From Flavobacterium sp. (GTDB lineage Bacteria > Bacteroidota > Bacteroidia > Flavobacteriales > Flavobacteriaceae), in assembly GCF_024305175.1 (NCBI RefSeq), contig NZ_JAMWYY010000023.1, forward strand, positions 6,621-42,539: a DNA stretch of 35,919 nucleotides, written 5' to 3'. Under the pieces are notes generated by a model. That model saw only the letters and a list, made by a program, of their open reading frames with translations, did not search any database and was not told the DNA's origin. A program made the translations under genes and the position numbers. Within the stretch, counting starts at the first letter, position 1; each line of letters opens with the position of its first letter. Positions 14,811 through 22,494 of the stretch are shown here, piece after piece.

Positions 14811-15485
14811 ATGAGTAAATGTGAACAATGTATAGTGAGAGAGTTCAGCTCCCTGAAAGCACTTAAGAAAGAAGAGCTGTTACGGCTCGCAGACTGCAAA
14901 TCTTCCTATACCATAAAAAAGGGCGAACCCATTTTTACCGAAGGCGAAAATGTACAGGGCATTTTTTGTATTAAAGACGGCGTCTGTAAAATGACAAAAC
15001 TTAGCCCTAATGGCAATGAACAGATTGTTAAGCTGATAACCAAAGGCGAACTGCTGGGGCAGCGCAGCATGATTAGCGAAGAGCCTGTAAACCTTAGTGC
15101 CGTTGCGCTTGAAGACATGCAGGTATGCTTTATACCCAAAACAGAGGTAATGAAGTTCTTTAATGAAAATAACAGCTTTTCGATGAACGTAATGCGCACC
15201 ATTTGCGGTGACCTTAAGGAAGCCGATGATCACCTGGTTGCCATGGCGCAGAAATCGGTTAAGCAAAGGCTTGCAGAAACACTCATTTACCTGCACGACA
15301 CCTTTGGCATTAACGAAGACAAGAGCCTGAAAGTAAAACTATCAAGAGAGGAGCTTGCAGGTATGATTGGCACTGCCACCGAAAGCTGCATAAGGTTGCT
15401 TTCTGAGTTCAATAAGAGCGGACTGATAGAGCTTAGCGGAAAGAAAATTATTCTTACGAATATCGAAAAGCTTAAAAAAGTATAG
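14811..15485 (+). CDS. Crp/Fnr family transcriptional regulator (FNR-like)
   Basis: A 224-residue regulator with an N-terminal cyclic-nucleotide-type sensor barrel (about 15-125), a long dimer helix (about 125-155) and a C-terminal winged helix (about 155-224) with the HTH at LSREELAGMIGTATESCIRLL. The N-terminus MSKCEQC aligns with the FNR sequence CQDC: Cys4 and Cys7 match E. coli FNR Cys20 and Cys23, and Cys106 in MQVCFIP matches Cys122. The position of FNR Cys29 is Ser13 here; Cys29, Cys53 or Cys59 of this protein could replace it. In the recognition helix Glu and Arg of FNR E209/R213 are kept, but S212 is Ile. The gene is divergent from ccoI and flanked by an operator of matching type, so it most likely senses oxygen and controls the surrounding genes. 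Confidence 0.92.
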   Translation: MSKCEQCIVREFSSLKALKKEELLRLADCKSSYTIKKGEPIFTEGENVQGIFCIKDGVCKMTKLSPNGNEQIVKLITKGELLGQRSMISEEPVNLSAVALEDMQVCFIPKTEVMKFFNENNSFSMNVMRTICGDLKEADDHLVAMAQKSVKQRLAETLIYLHDTFGINEDKSLKVKLSREELAGMIGTATESCIRLLSEFNKSGLIELSGKKIILTNIEKLKKV

Positions 15486-15535
15486 CTTTTATCAATTTAA
15501 ATCACCTTACTATACTGACTGATAAACAACTATAA

Positions 15536-15560
15536 TAAGAACAGCAGTTTATTGTTCTTA
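15536..15560. repeat. small inverted repeat after the regulator gene
   Basis: TAAGAACA and TGTTCTTA, 8-base perfect arms with a 9-base loop, lie in the 172-base spacer between the FNR-type regulator and the response regulator. There is no T-run after it, so it could be a weak terminator or a protein-binding palindrome. Nothing else is evident in this spacer. Confidence 0.35.
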
Positions 15561-15657
15561 CAACAGGTATGTAAAAAAGTGATAAAAATATGTGAAAAAC
15601 TATAAATGACTTTTGAGAAAAAATTTATATTTATGCATAATAAATTAAACGCCACAC

Positions 15658-16089
15658 ATGAAAAGACACAGGGATATACTGGTTATTGAAGACGATGAGG
15701 ATGACAGGGAAATACTACAGGAGATATTTCGTGACCTGGGTTACAAAAACAACATTATTTTTTTTGCTGACAGTACTGAAGCACTGGAGTACCTGAGAAG
15801 GCCCGAAATTGAGCCTTTTGTAGTTATTTCGGATATAAATATGCCCAAGCTGGGCGGCTTTGAATTAAGGAATATTATACTGAATGAGGAACTTTTTATG
15901 GATAAGGATATACCTTATATTTTTATCTCTAATGCCCAAGACGAACATTCTATAAAAGAAGCCAACAAGCTATCTATACAGGGATACATCCACAAAGGCA
16001 GCGATTACAACAGCTACAAAGAGAGGATTCGTACTATGATAGATTACTGGCGTGAAAACATCAATTCGTTTACAACCAAAAACGGTTAA
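15658..16089 (+). CDS. single-domain response regulator (Rcp1/CheY-like)
   Basis: A 143-residue protein that is a receiver domain alone. The acidic pocket is LVIEDDEDDREI (Asp12, Asp13), the phosphorylated Asp59 is in VVISDINMPKLGG, the switch Ser is in IFISNAQD (about 92) and the conserved Lys is in YIHKGSDY (about 113). There is no output domain, so it must act through protein contacts. The layout, including NMPKLGGFEL, is like the Rcp1 family that works with phytochrome or hybrid histidine kinases. No kinase gene is in the window, so the partner is encoded elsewhere. It follows the regulator gene by 172 bases and ends before a strong terminator, so it is probably its own transcript. Confidence 0.93.
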   Translation: MKRHRDILVIEDDEDDREILQEIFRDLGYKNNIIFFADSTEALEYLRRPEIEPFVVISDINMPKLGGFELRNIILNEELFMDKDIPYIFISNAQDEHSIKEANKLSIQGYIHKGSDYNSYKERIRTMIDYWRENINSFTTKNG

Positions 16090-16092
16090 CAG

Positions 16093-16127
16093 AATAAAGA
16101 AGCCTGCTTAAAGCAGGCTTCTTTATT
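16093..16127. terminator. strong bidirectional terminator
   Basis: A 15-base perfect stem (AATAAAGAAGCCTGC / GCAGGCTTCTTTATT) with a 5-base loop, 3 bases after the response regulator stop codon and before the convergent symporter gene. A- and T-rich stem ends give U-runs in both directions. Confidence 0.9.
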
Positions 16128-16162
16128 TATATACTTATACATATTAAATATTTATAATAGTA

Positions 16163-17605
16163 TTATGCTGTTACTCTATTTTTATTTGAAGCTGACTGAA
16201 AAAGTGCAAATGCCATTGCAGAAACAGCTATACCAAAAAAGTTGGCATCAAGCCCAAAAGGCAGTTTAACCTGCATTAAGATAAGGGTTAACGTGGTTAA
16301 ACCACCCGATATCATAGCTGCCATTGCCGCCTTCGCAGAAGGCCTTTTAAGCATTAATGTCCCTATAACAGGAACCAGTAACCCCGATACCATAAAAGCA
16401 TAAGAATACAGCATAAGCTCTAACACATTTTGCATGTGCGTAGCAAGCAAAACAGCAACTACACCAATAATAAGGGTAATTACCTGAGAATTCTTTATGG
16501 TGTTGTATTTCTTTACCTTTTTGAAGTAGGAAAGGATATCAGTAGAAAAATTGCCCGAGGCAGCCATCAGGCAGCTATCGGCGGTTGACATAATTGCAGA
16601 AAAATAAGCTGAAAGCATTAACCCCATAAGCCCTACAGGCAAAATGCTCCTTAAGAATAACGGCAGGCCAAGCTCTGCATCAAGCCCGGTGCCGGGTGCA
16701 AAACCTATATTAGTAAACATGCCCTGCTCATAGCCTACCCTTGCAAAAAGCCCAAGCGCAATACCCATAAACGCCATTACAGGCCACTCAAACAACCCTG
16801 CTATGCGCCAGGCTTTCTTGGCTGTCTTCTCATCGCGGCAGGCATATATGCGCTGGTACAGTGTCATCCCTACAAACCAGATGGGCACAATGGTTATCAG
16901 CCAGTTAAAAAATTGTACAAAGGTAACCTCCGTCAACGACATAAAGCTATCAGGCAATGTTGCGCTTATGGCTTCCCATCCGCCTATATTCATGTAACCT
17001 AAGGGTATGCCTATACCAATAAGCCCTGCCATAAGTATTATCCATTGTATGGTATCTGTATATATAACGGCTTTTATACCACCAATGGCTGTATATACTA
17101 TGGCTATAACACCCATTATAAGGATAGCATCGGTAATGGAAACGGAAGGAAATGTAGCCGAAGCCAGCTTAGCGCCTGCAAGTATCTGCGAGCTGGTAAA
17201 ACCTATGTATCCGATAAGTGAGATGATACCGGCAACAAGGGCTACTTTTTTATTGTAATGAAAAGCCAGTGACTGCGGAAATGTGAGGAAGTTATGTTTT
17301 ACCGCAACAGGATAAACTTTAGGTATCAGTAGCACAGCGCTTAACCACGCGCCCAATAGTCCTGTAAAGAGCATCCAACTGCCGGAGAGGCCCATCATAA
17401 AGCCAAGCCCACCCAAACCTATTGAAAAGCCACCGCCAACATCTGTTGCTACTACCGAAAGCCCTATATGCCCTGCCGACATACTGCGCCCGCCAACATA
17501 GTAATCTTCTTCAGATTTATTTCGCTTCATAAAGTAGAAGCCAATGCCCAGCATGATTACAAGATAAACAACAAAAATAGTAAGGTCGATAAAATGGATT
17601 TCCAT
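16163..17605 (-). CDS. sodium:solute symporter (SSS family)
   Basis: A 480-residue inner-membrane transporter of the SSS (SLC5) family with about 13 membrane segments. The first span is followed by RNKSEEDYYVGGRSM, the typical GGR motif between spans 1 and 2. GLSVVATDVGGGFSIGLGGLGF gives the glycine-rich broken first helix of the LeuT fold, and GYIGFTSSQILAG and YTAIGGIKAVIYTDTIQ are the family blocks around spans 5 and 6. SAIMSTADSCLMAASG (about 345) is the conserved sodium-site segment in helix 8. The substrate cannot be told; nearby genes give no hint. It is a single-gene unit, with the palindromic repeat upstream and a bidirectional terminator downstream. Confidence 0.92.
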   Translation of the reverse strand: MEIHFIDLTIFVVYLVIMLGIGFYFMKRNKSEEDYYVGGRSMSAGHIGLSVVATDVGGGFSIGLGGLGFMMGLSGSWMLFTGLLGAWLSAVLLIPKVYPVAVKHNFLTFPQSLAFHYNKKVALVAGIISLIGYIGFTSSQILAGAKLASATFPSVSITDAILIMGVIAIVYTAIGGIKAVIYTDTIQWIILMAGLIGIGIPLGYMNIGGWEAISATLPDSFMSLTEVTFVQFFNWLITIVPIWFVGMTLYQRIYACRDEKTAKKAWRIAGLFEWPVMAFMGIALGLFARVGYEQGMFTNIGFAPGTGLDAELGLPLFLRSILPVGLMGLMLSAYFSAIMSTADSCLMAASGNFSTDILSYFKKVKKYNTIKNSQVITLIIGVVAVLLATHMQNVLELMLYSYAFMVSGLLVPVIGTLMLKRPSAKAAMAAMISGGLTTLTLILMQVKLPFGLDANFFGIAVSAMAFALFQSASNKNRVTA

Positions 17606-17800
17606 TACAGCTATCAGGTTTAAGATGATGGTACAAACCCTCGTGGTTTGCCGATATAAATGTTTTCTGTAAATGAATTTTACAGTAGGACAGCCCGTTA
17701 TAGAGCTGAAGGCGAAGCCTTAACAACATTTGTGATAACGGCAAAGATAAAAAACTGTAGCCGTAATGGCAATTTTAAAGATAAACAATAAAAAAAGAGG
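17606..17800. other. spacer upstream of the symporter gene
   Basis: No convincing gene is seen. It must hold the symporter promoter, but no clean TTG / TAnnTTTG pair is visible on the minus strand. Together with the palindromic repeat that follows it makes up a 328-base gap between genes. Confidence 0.5.
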
Positions 17801-17922
17801 CTGTCTCAAAAGTGCTTTACCAGCATTTTGTCATTCCACCGATAGAAGGAATCTTAACGATTTAACCATTTAAGATCCTTTACCTCGCTATCGCTTCGTT
17901 CAGAATGACACTTTTGAGACAG
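17801..17922. repeat. 122-base REP/MITE-like imperfect palindrome
   Basis: Perfect 14-base terminal inverted repeats (CTGTCTCAAAAGTG at 17801-17814 and CACTTTTGAGACAG at 17909-17922) enclose further pairing arms: TGTCATTC with GAATGACA, GATAG with CTATC, and AAGGAATCTTAA with TTAAGATCCTTT. On the minus strand the right arm reads GTCATTCTGAACGAAGCGAT, a sequence that recurs between genes of many Bacteroidetes genomes as I recall it. The whole could fold into one long hairpin at the end of the minus-strand secreted-protein gene's downstream region. No transposase or target duplication is seen. It may act as a terminator or be a non-autonomous repeat. Confidence 0.75.
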
Positions 17923-17933
17923 ACCCTTTATAA

Positions 17934-18377
17934 TTATCGTATTTTAAAGGCATTATAGATATTTATTTCATAACTGTAAGGGCCTAAAAACAAGTGCAGT
18001 GCAGAGCCATCGGCAGCATACCAAACCAGGTTTACTTTACGCTTACCGTCCTGTATGGCATTATGCAATGCGGCAGGCTGGTCGCTTTTGGTATCAACCA
18101 TCTCAACACTTTTATACTGGTCGGGCTGGTTGATAGAGCGTTCGTTCTTTACCAGCATCTGTTCTGCTATTTTAAGCGCATCCTCTGCGCCTTTGGCAGT
18201 CTGCGGAAACTTCATGGTAACCTGCCTTGTGTCGCCCATCCTCAGCCAGTCATAATAAACGGCTTTGTTCATGTCAAAGACACCTTCAACCTCAACGCCG
18301 GCCGCCCCAAAAGACTGCGCCTGCGCTATTGTACCCATCATTAAAAACAAGATAAAACAGTAAAATGCATTTTTCAT
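17934..18377 (-). CDS. small secreted protein, function unknown
   Basis: A 147-residue protein with a signal peptide (MKNAFYCFILFLMMGTIAQAQ, cleavage probably after AQA at about 20). The mature part of about 127 residues is mixed alpha/beta and contains VNLVWYAADGSALHLFLGPYSYEINIYNAF at the C-terminus. There is no lipobox and no cysteine in the mature part, so it is probably periplasmic or secreted. I do not recognise a family. It lies alone, 98 bases downstream of the AAA+ gene in the same direction and next to the palindromic repeat. It may be a late member of the AAA+/VWA transcript, but there is no evidence for this beyond direction. Confidence 0.75.
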   Translation of the reverse strand: MKNAFYCFILFLMMGTIAQAQSFGAAGVEVEGVFDMNKAVYYDWLRMGDTRQVTMKFPQTAKGAEDALKIAEQMLVKNERSINQPDQYKSVEMVDTKSDQPAALHNAIQDGKRKVNLVWYAADGSALHLFLGPYSYEINIYNAFKIR

Positions 18378-18475
18378 AATATTGCTTGTTGGTTTTTGAT
18401 AATCAATTTACTACAAGTTACAAAACACAAAAGCAAATTATTTTAAAGTTATGCTAAATTACCGTTGAGATACTA

Positions 18476-19942
18476 CTACAAATTCTTGCTTATGTAGCTG
18501 CCATATATATCTTTAAACTCATAACCCTGCATGAAACGGTCTTTACTGAGTTTATTGTTTTCTGCAAGCCCCCACAAAATAAATTCTTTCAGGAAATATT
18601 TATCTTCTTCAGTAATATCCGGCACATATTTCAACTGTAGCTGCTTAAGTGGAATGATGCTGTCCAGCTTTTTTCTGTATTCGGCATCTGTAGCCTCATC
18701 TGTAAGCTCAAAGCTGCTTTCATTAAAAAACCAGTCCACCACTTCCTGATACGGACTTTTATCGTTTTGCCTTTCCAGCTTTTCAATTTTAGGGAAATAT
18801 TCAGCAAAAAGCGTTTTTACGGCATTGCCGATAAGATGCTCGGCAACAGCTGCAGCCCCCTCCTGCTCGCCTTCATATACAAGCTCTACTTTGCCTGTTA
18901 CGGCAGGTATTATACCAGTAAAATCAGACAGTCTTACAGTAGTTTGTTGCTCACCATTTTTTAGTGCGCGGCGTTCGGCTGTACTAAGCAGGTTCTCATA
19001 AGCCGTTATGCTCATACGGGCGCTCACACCGCTTTTATAATCTATATATTCGCTGTTACGGGCTTCAAAACCAACCTGCTCCAGTAAATCTTTAGCCAGC
19101 GAGGGCACGTAAACCGATTCGCTCTGCCTTGCGTCAAGGCGTGCTTCCTGCTCGGTTATCGTTCTTGCCACAGCTACAGATTCAGGATAATGTGTTAATA
19201 TCTGGGAACCGATACGGTCTTTAAGCGGTGTAACAATACTACCCCTGTTGGTATAGTCTTCGGGGTTTGCAGTAAACACAAACTTTATATCCAGCGAAAG
19301 GCGCACCTTAAACCCACGGATTTGTATATCGCCCTCCTGCAATATATTGAATAACGCAACCTGTATGCGCGCCTGCAAATCGGGCAGCTCATTTATTACA
19401 AAAATAGAACGGTTGGCACGTGGCACCATTCCGTAGTGTATTACCCTGTCATCAGCATACGACAATTTAAGGTTAGCTGCTTTTATCGGGTCAATATCAC
19501 CTATCAGGTCAGCAACGGTTACATCCGGTGTCGCCAGCTTTTCATAAAAACGTTCGCTGCGGTGCATCCAGCTTACAGGAGTTGCATCACCCTTTTCTGC
19601 TATCAGCTCTTTTGCATAGCGTGATACAGGGTTAAGCGGGTCGTCATTAATTTCAGAGCCTTCCACCACGGGTATCCATTCATCCAGCAGGTTTACCATA
19701 AGGCGTGCCAGCCTTGTTTTAGCCTGCCCCCTAAGCCCCAAAAGGTTTATGTTGTGGCGCGATAGTATGGCACGCTCCAATTCGGGTATAACGGTATTTT
19801 CAAAACCCCATACCCCTTCAAAAACATTTTCTCCTTTTGCTATTTTGCTGCGCAGGTTGTCGCGCAATTCATCTTTTATGGTTCGGCTTTTATATCCGCT
19901 GTTCTTAAGTTCTCCTAATGTGTTAATCTTAGTATAATCCAT
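18476..19942 (-). CDS. MoxR/ChlI-type AAA+ ATPase
   Basis: A 488-residue cytoplasmic AAA+ ATPase of the group that includes MoxR and magnesium chelatase subunit I. Walker A is GLRGQAKT (69-76). The Walker B region reads IFVINEL (180-186), with Asn184 where Asp is usual and the catalytic Glu185 kept. Sensor 1 is FTANPED (Asn226) and a likely arginine finger is Arg243 in KDRIGS. The C-terminal 200 residues are helical. Such ATPases work with a VWA-domain partner as chaperone-like remodelers; the VWA gene is two genes upstream in the same operon. Although often labelled magnesium chelatase, no bacteriochlorophyll or cobalamin genes are present. It starts 6 bases after the unknown membrane protein gene. 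Confidence 0.9.
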   Translation of the reverse strand: MDYTKINTLGELKNSGYKSRTIKDELRDNLRSKIAKGENVFEGVWGFENTVIPELERAILSRHNINLLGLRGQAKTRLARLMVNLLDEWIPVVEGSEINDDPLNPVSRYAKELIAEKGDATPVSWMHRSERFYEKLATPDVTVADLIGDIDPIKAANLKLSYADDRVIHYGMVPRANRSIFVINELPDLQARIQVALFNILQEGDIQIRGFKVRLSLDIKFVFTANPEDYTNRGSIVTPLKDRIGSQILTHYPESVAVARTITEQEARLDARQSESVYVPSLAKDLLEQVGFEARNSEYIDYKSGVSARMSITAYENLLSTAERRALKNGEQQTTVRLSDFTGIIPAVTGKVELVYEGEQEGAAAVAEHLIGNAVKTLFAEYFPKIEKLERQNDKSPYQEVVDWFFNESSFELTDEATDAEYRKKLDSIIPLKQLQLKYVPDITEEDKYFLKEFILWGLAENNKLSKDRFMQGYEFKDIYGSYISKNL

Positions 19943-19948
19943 TTTTTG

Positions 19949-20686
19949 TTATGCTTTTAAAATACCTAAAATGCCTGTACTCTTTTCTTTATAATTCTTT
20001 CTTAGTTGTGCAGGGTTAATGCTCCATTTTCCTGCTATTTGCAGTATTATATCTTTATTGGGGAATGTAACGTTATTTCTCTCCCAATACTCCTGGTCTT
20101 CCTCATCAATCTGCCACGGCTTAATTTTCGGAAAATTCATTCCGGCCTCTTCGGCAACAGGTTCTCCTGTATCATGAAAATCATAATTATTCGAGTTATG
20201 CGAATACAAACGCACTACTTCCCCATCAACTGACTTTGCGAATGTGTAGCAACTTTTATAAGTGCCGTAAAACTGTGATTCCCCAAATTGTTTACTTAAC
20301 CTGTCTATTAATAATTTTATCTTATTAATTTCAGTTTTGGAATTACTTGTAGGTAAATCTATCCCTACAACCAAAACCCAATTCTCAAATGCCGGAGTAA
20401 CAAAAACAGCACCGCCTTCAAATACATAATGCATTGCATTTAACCACCCGGAGCGCACCCTGCCTGTTAAGCCCAACTCTTCAGCCACGCCTTCGCTGCT
20501 GTCTGCCCTCACGGCAAGCCAAACCATTTCTTCTCCAAAATTAAAAGGCCTGTCAGCTTTTTGGTTGGGCAGTAATTCACCCAATTTTCTCCTCTTCTCT
20601 TTAATGCTTTGGCTATAGCTGGTTTGTATGAATAAAAAAGCAACTATACCAATAACAATAATTACAAAAAAGTTAGCTGCATTCAT
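19949..20686 (-). CDS. membrane-anchored protein of the AAA+/VWA operon, unknown
   Basis: A 245-residue protein with one N-terminal membrane segment (about 5-22, FFVIIVIGIVAFLFIQ) and a largely soluble remainder. After the span comes a basic stretch (KEKRRK), then a mixed alpha/beta domain with FGEEMVWLAVRADSSEGVAEEL, an internal beta region around FEGGAVFVTPAFENWVLVVGI, and WERNNVTFPNKDIILQIAGKWSINPAQL near the C-terminus. The C-terminal part may be a small helical domain. I do not recognise the family. It sits between the VWA gene (13 bases) and the AAA+ gene (6 bases), so it is likely a substrate, anchor or adaptor of that pair. The orientation of the soluble part is uncertain, because the basic stretch after the span would favour the cytoplasm. 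Confidence 0.8.
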   Translation of the reverse strand: MNAANFFVIIVIGIVAFLFIQTSYSQSIKEKRRKLGELLPNQKADRPFNFGEEMVWLAVRADSSEGVAEELGLTGRVRSGWLNAMHYVFEGGAVFVTPAFENWVLVVGIDLPTSNSKTEINKIKLLIDRLSKQFGESQFYGTYKSCYTFAKSVDGEVVRLYSHNSNNYDFHDTGEPVAEEAGMNFPKIKPWQIDEEDQEYWERNNVTFPNKDIILQIAGKWSINPAQLRKNYKEKSTGILGILKA

Positions 20687-20699
20687 GCACTGCCTGTTG

Positions 20700-21818
20700 T
20701 TACTTTACCCTTTTTTTACGGTTGGTTTCATAATCTTCAAAAATCATTTCACCCAATCCTTTAAGTCCTGTATAAAAAGCTTTGCCCTGATTAGCCTCTG
20801 TAAAATGGCTCACAAACTGTTGCAGGTAAGGGTCGGTTGCAATCATAAAGGTCGTAATGGGTATGCGCAGCTTGCGTGCCTGTGCTGCCATGTTATAGCA
20901 TTTTTCTACTATATAATCATCCAGCCCGTAACTGTTCATATAATACCTTCCGTCGCTTTCGCGGATGCAGCTTGGCTTGCCGTCTGTTATCATGAAAATC
21001 TGCTTATTGGTGTTACGCTTGCGGCGCAAAATATCCATAGCAAGCGACAGCCCTGCAACGGTGTTGGTATGGTAAGGACCAACCTGCAGGTAAGGCAGGT
21101 CTTTTATGGCTATGGGCCATGCATCGTTACCAAACACAATAATATCAATAGTATCTTTAGGGTAGCGGGTTGTTATAAGTTCTGCCAGTGCCATAGCCAC
21201 TTTTTTAGCTGGCGTTATACGGTCTTCTCCATACAATATCATGCTGTGGCTAATATCTATCATCAGCACGGTGCTCATCTGGGCTTTATATTGTGCATCT
21301 TCTACAACAAGGTCGTCTTCGGTTAACCGAAAACTACCTACACCATTATTTATCTGCGCGTTTTTAAGGCTTTCGGTAAGCGATATGCGTTCCAGTCCGT
21401 CACCAAAGCGATACTCCCTGTATTCGCCTGTGTGTTCGTCGCCCGCTCCTGAATATTTGGTTTTGTGGTTGCCCGATCCGCTTTTATTCAGGTTGCCGAA
21501 TATCTGCTTTAGTGCATGCTGGCGAATGTTCCTTTCTGTTTTAGCGGTAATTTTTAGCCCGCCGCTGCCATCCTCTTTTGTTTCATTCCTAATGTAGCCT
21601 CTTTTCTTCAGGTCTTCTATAAAATCATCTATAGTGTAATTTTCATCGGTTAGCTTATACTCATCATCGAGTTGACGCAACCAGTCCAGCGCCTCATCAA
21701 GATCGCCCGAAGTATGGGTTATAAGCTCTGTGAAAATTTCGAACAGCTTATCAAAAGGCGAAACATCTGGCGCCTTATAGCTGCTGAATATAAATCCTTT
21801 TCCTGTCCTTCTGTCCAT
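20700..21818 (-). CDS. VWA-domain protein, partner of the AAA+ ATPase
   Basis: A 372-residue cytoplasmic protein with no signal or membrane segment. The N-terminal 175 residues are helical and charged. The C-terminal VWA domain (about 180-365) has a complete metal-ion-dependent adhesion site: DISHS (Asp188, Ser190, Ser192), Thr251 or Thr253 in YHTNT, and Asp279 in MITDGKPS. VWA proteins of this kind work as cofactors of MoxR/ChlI-type ATPases by bringing the substrate. The gene is first in a three-gene operon (VWA, unknown membrane protein, AAA+). The start ATG follows an AT-rich spacer with an imperfect inverted repeat at 21856-21895. The N-terminal half could be the substrate-specific part. 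Confidence 0.9.
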   Translation of the reverse strand: MDRRTGKGFIFSSYKAPDVSPFDKLFEIFTELITHTSGDLDEALDWLRQLDDEYKLTDENYTIDDFIEDLKKRGYIRNETKEDGSGGLKITAKTERNIRQHALKQIFGNLNKSGSGNHKTKYSGAGDEHTGEYREYRFGDGLERISLTESLKNAQINNGVGSFRLTEDDLVVEDAQYKAQMSTVLMIDISHSMILYGEDRITPAKKVAMALAELITTRYPKDTIDIIVFGNDAWPIAIKDLPYLQVGPYHTNTVAGLSLAMDILRRKRNTNKQIFMITDGKPSCIRESDGRYYMNSYGLDDYIVEKCYNMAAQARKLRIPITTFMIATDPYLQQFVSHFTEANQGKAFYTGLKGLGEMIFEDYETNRKKRVK

Positions 21819-21855
21819 AGCGTTAAATTTACTACATATTGAACGTATGTACTAA

Positions 21856-21895
21856 AGAACAAAACATAAATTTTGAGTTAAAATTATGTTCTTAG
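21856..21895. repeat. imperfect inverted repeat upstream of the VWA gene
   Basis: AAGAACA near 21856 and TGTTCTT near 21888 bracket a further pair of AT-rich arms (ACATAAATTTT / AAAATTATGT). It lies between the DoxX-like stop and the VWA start. With no T-run it could be an operator or a weak terminator. Confidence 0.35.
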
Positions 21896-22377
21896 TTATC
21901 CTCTGAATAAAAACATTTTGGGAAGTGGTCTCGAATAGCAAAATAAAACACCCACAACAGCAGGAAAAGCTGCATAGGAACCCTGAACCAAAGGTATGCA
22001 GGGCCGCGGCCATCCTGAGCACCGGTTTCATAATTTATGTGCAGAAATGCCGAACGTATATTGGCAGGTAATGCCAATATCAGGAAAATTACAAACACAA
22101 TACCAGCAAGCAGCCTGTATTCCGGAAATAAAAAACCCATCGCAAGTACTATTTCTAAAATGCCGGTTGTGTATATTACCGCCTTTTTAAAAGGAATTAA
22201 CCGGGGCAGCATCATTGCCATGCCATAGGTATATTTAACATGCCCTATTGCCGTAAAAAGCAACATAATGCTAAGGGCATAATTACCCGTTACGGTAGTA
22301 TGCCAGCTACCTGATGCTAATTTAAAAAGTACAGACGCTGCAATAAAAAAGCCAAGCAGCACTACAAGGGGTTTCAT
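21892..22377 (-). CDS. DoxX-like integral membrane protein
   Basis: A 161-residue inner-membrane protein with about four or five membrane segments: 3-20, 32-55, 65-83, 87-105 and 128-147. FTAIGHVKYTYGMAMMLPRLIPFKKAVIYTTGILEIVLAMGFLFP matches the DoxX/DoxD-like pattern, in which the first loop and the E of helix 3 are conserved. Members are often small redox-linked or unknown proteins. The neighbours give no strong hint, as the VWA gene downstream is 73 bases away and the glyA gene upstream is closed by a terminator. Confidence 0.75.
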   Translation of the reverse strand: MKPLVVLLGFFIAASVLFKLASGSWHTTVTGNYALSIMLLFTAIGHVKYTYGMAMMLPRLIPFKKAVIYTTGILEIVLAMGFLFPEYRLLAGIVFVIFLILALPANIRSAFLHINYETGAQDGRGPAYLWFRVPMQLFLLLWVFYFAIRDHFPKCFYSEDN

Positions 22378-22444
22378 TTACAGGATTATTTAAAATACAA
22401 ATATGCAATATTTTTTCTTACCTGAAAATGAAGCAAATAAAAAT

Positions 22445-22472
22445 AGCGGCTTAAGAAAATACTTAAACCGCT
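22445..22472 (-). terminator. glyA terminator
   Basis: An 11-base stem (AGCGGCTTAAG / CTTAAACCGCT, one G-U type pair on the minus strand) with a 6-base loop, followed on the minus strand by ATTTTTATTT. It lies 22 bases after the glyA stop. Confidence 0.8.
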
Positions 22473-22494
22473 TTATATATATTTTAATTATTTA

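Noticed and set aside
17801..17922. Insertion sequence remnant
   Set aside because: No transposase fragment or target-site duplication is visible, so it is listed as a palindromic repeat instead.
18476..19942. Subunit I of a magnesium chelatase for chlorophyll synthesis
   Set aside because: No chlorophyll or cobalamin genes are nearby; the protein is better described as a MoxR/ChlI-type AAA+ ATPase with a VWA partner.
20628..21326. A 232-residue plus-strand frame opposite the VWA gene
   Set aside because: It is antisense to the VWA domain with its intact MIDAS motif, and its Cys/His-rich sequence has no domain pattern.
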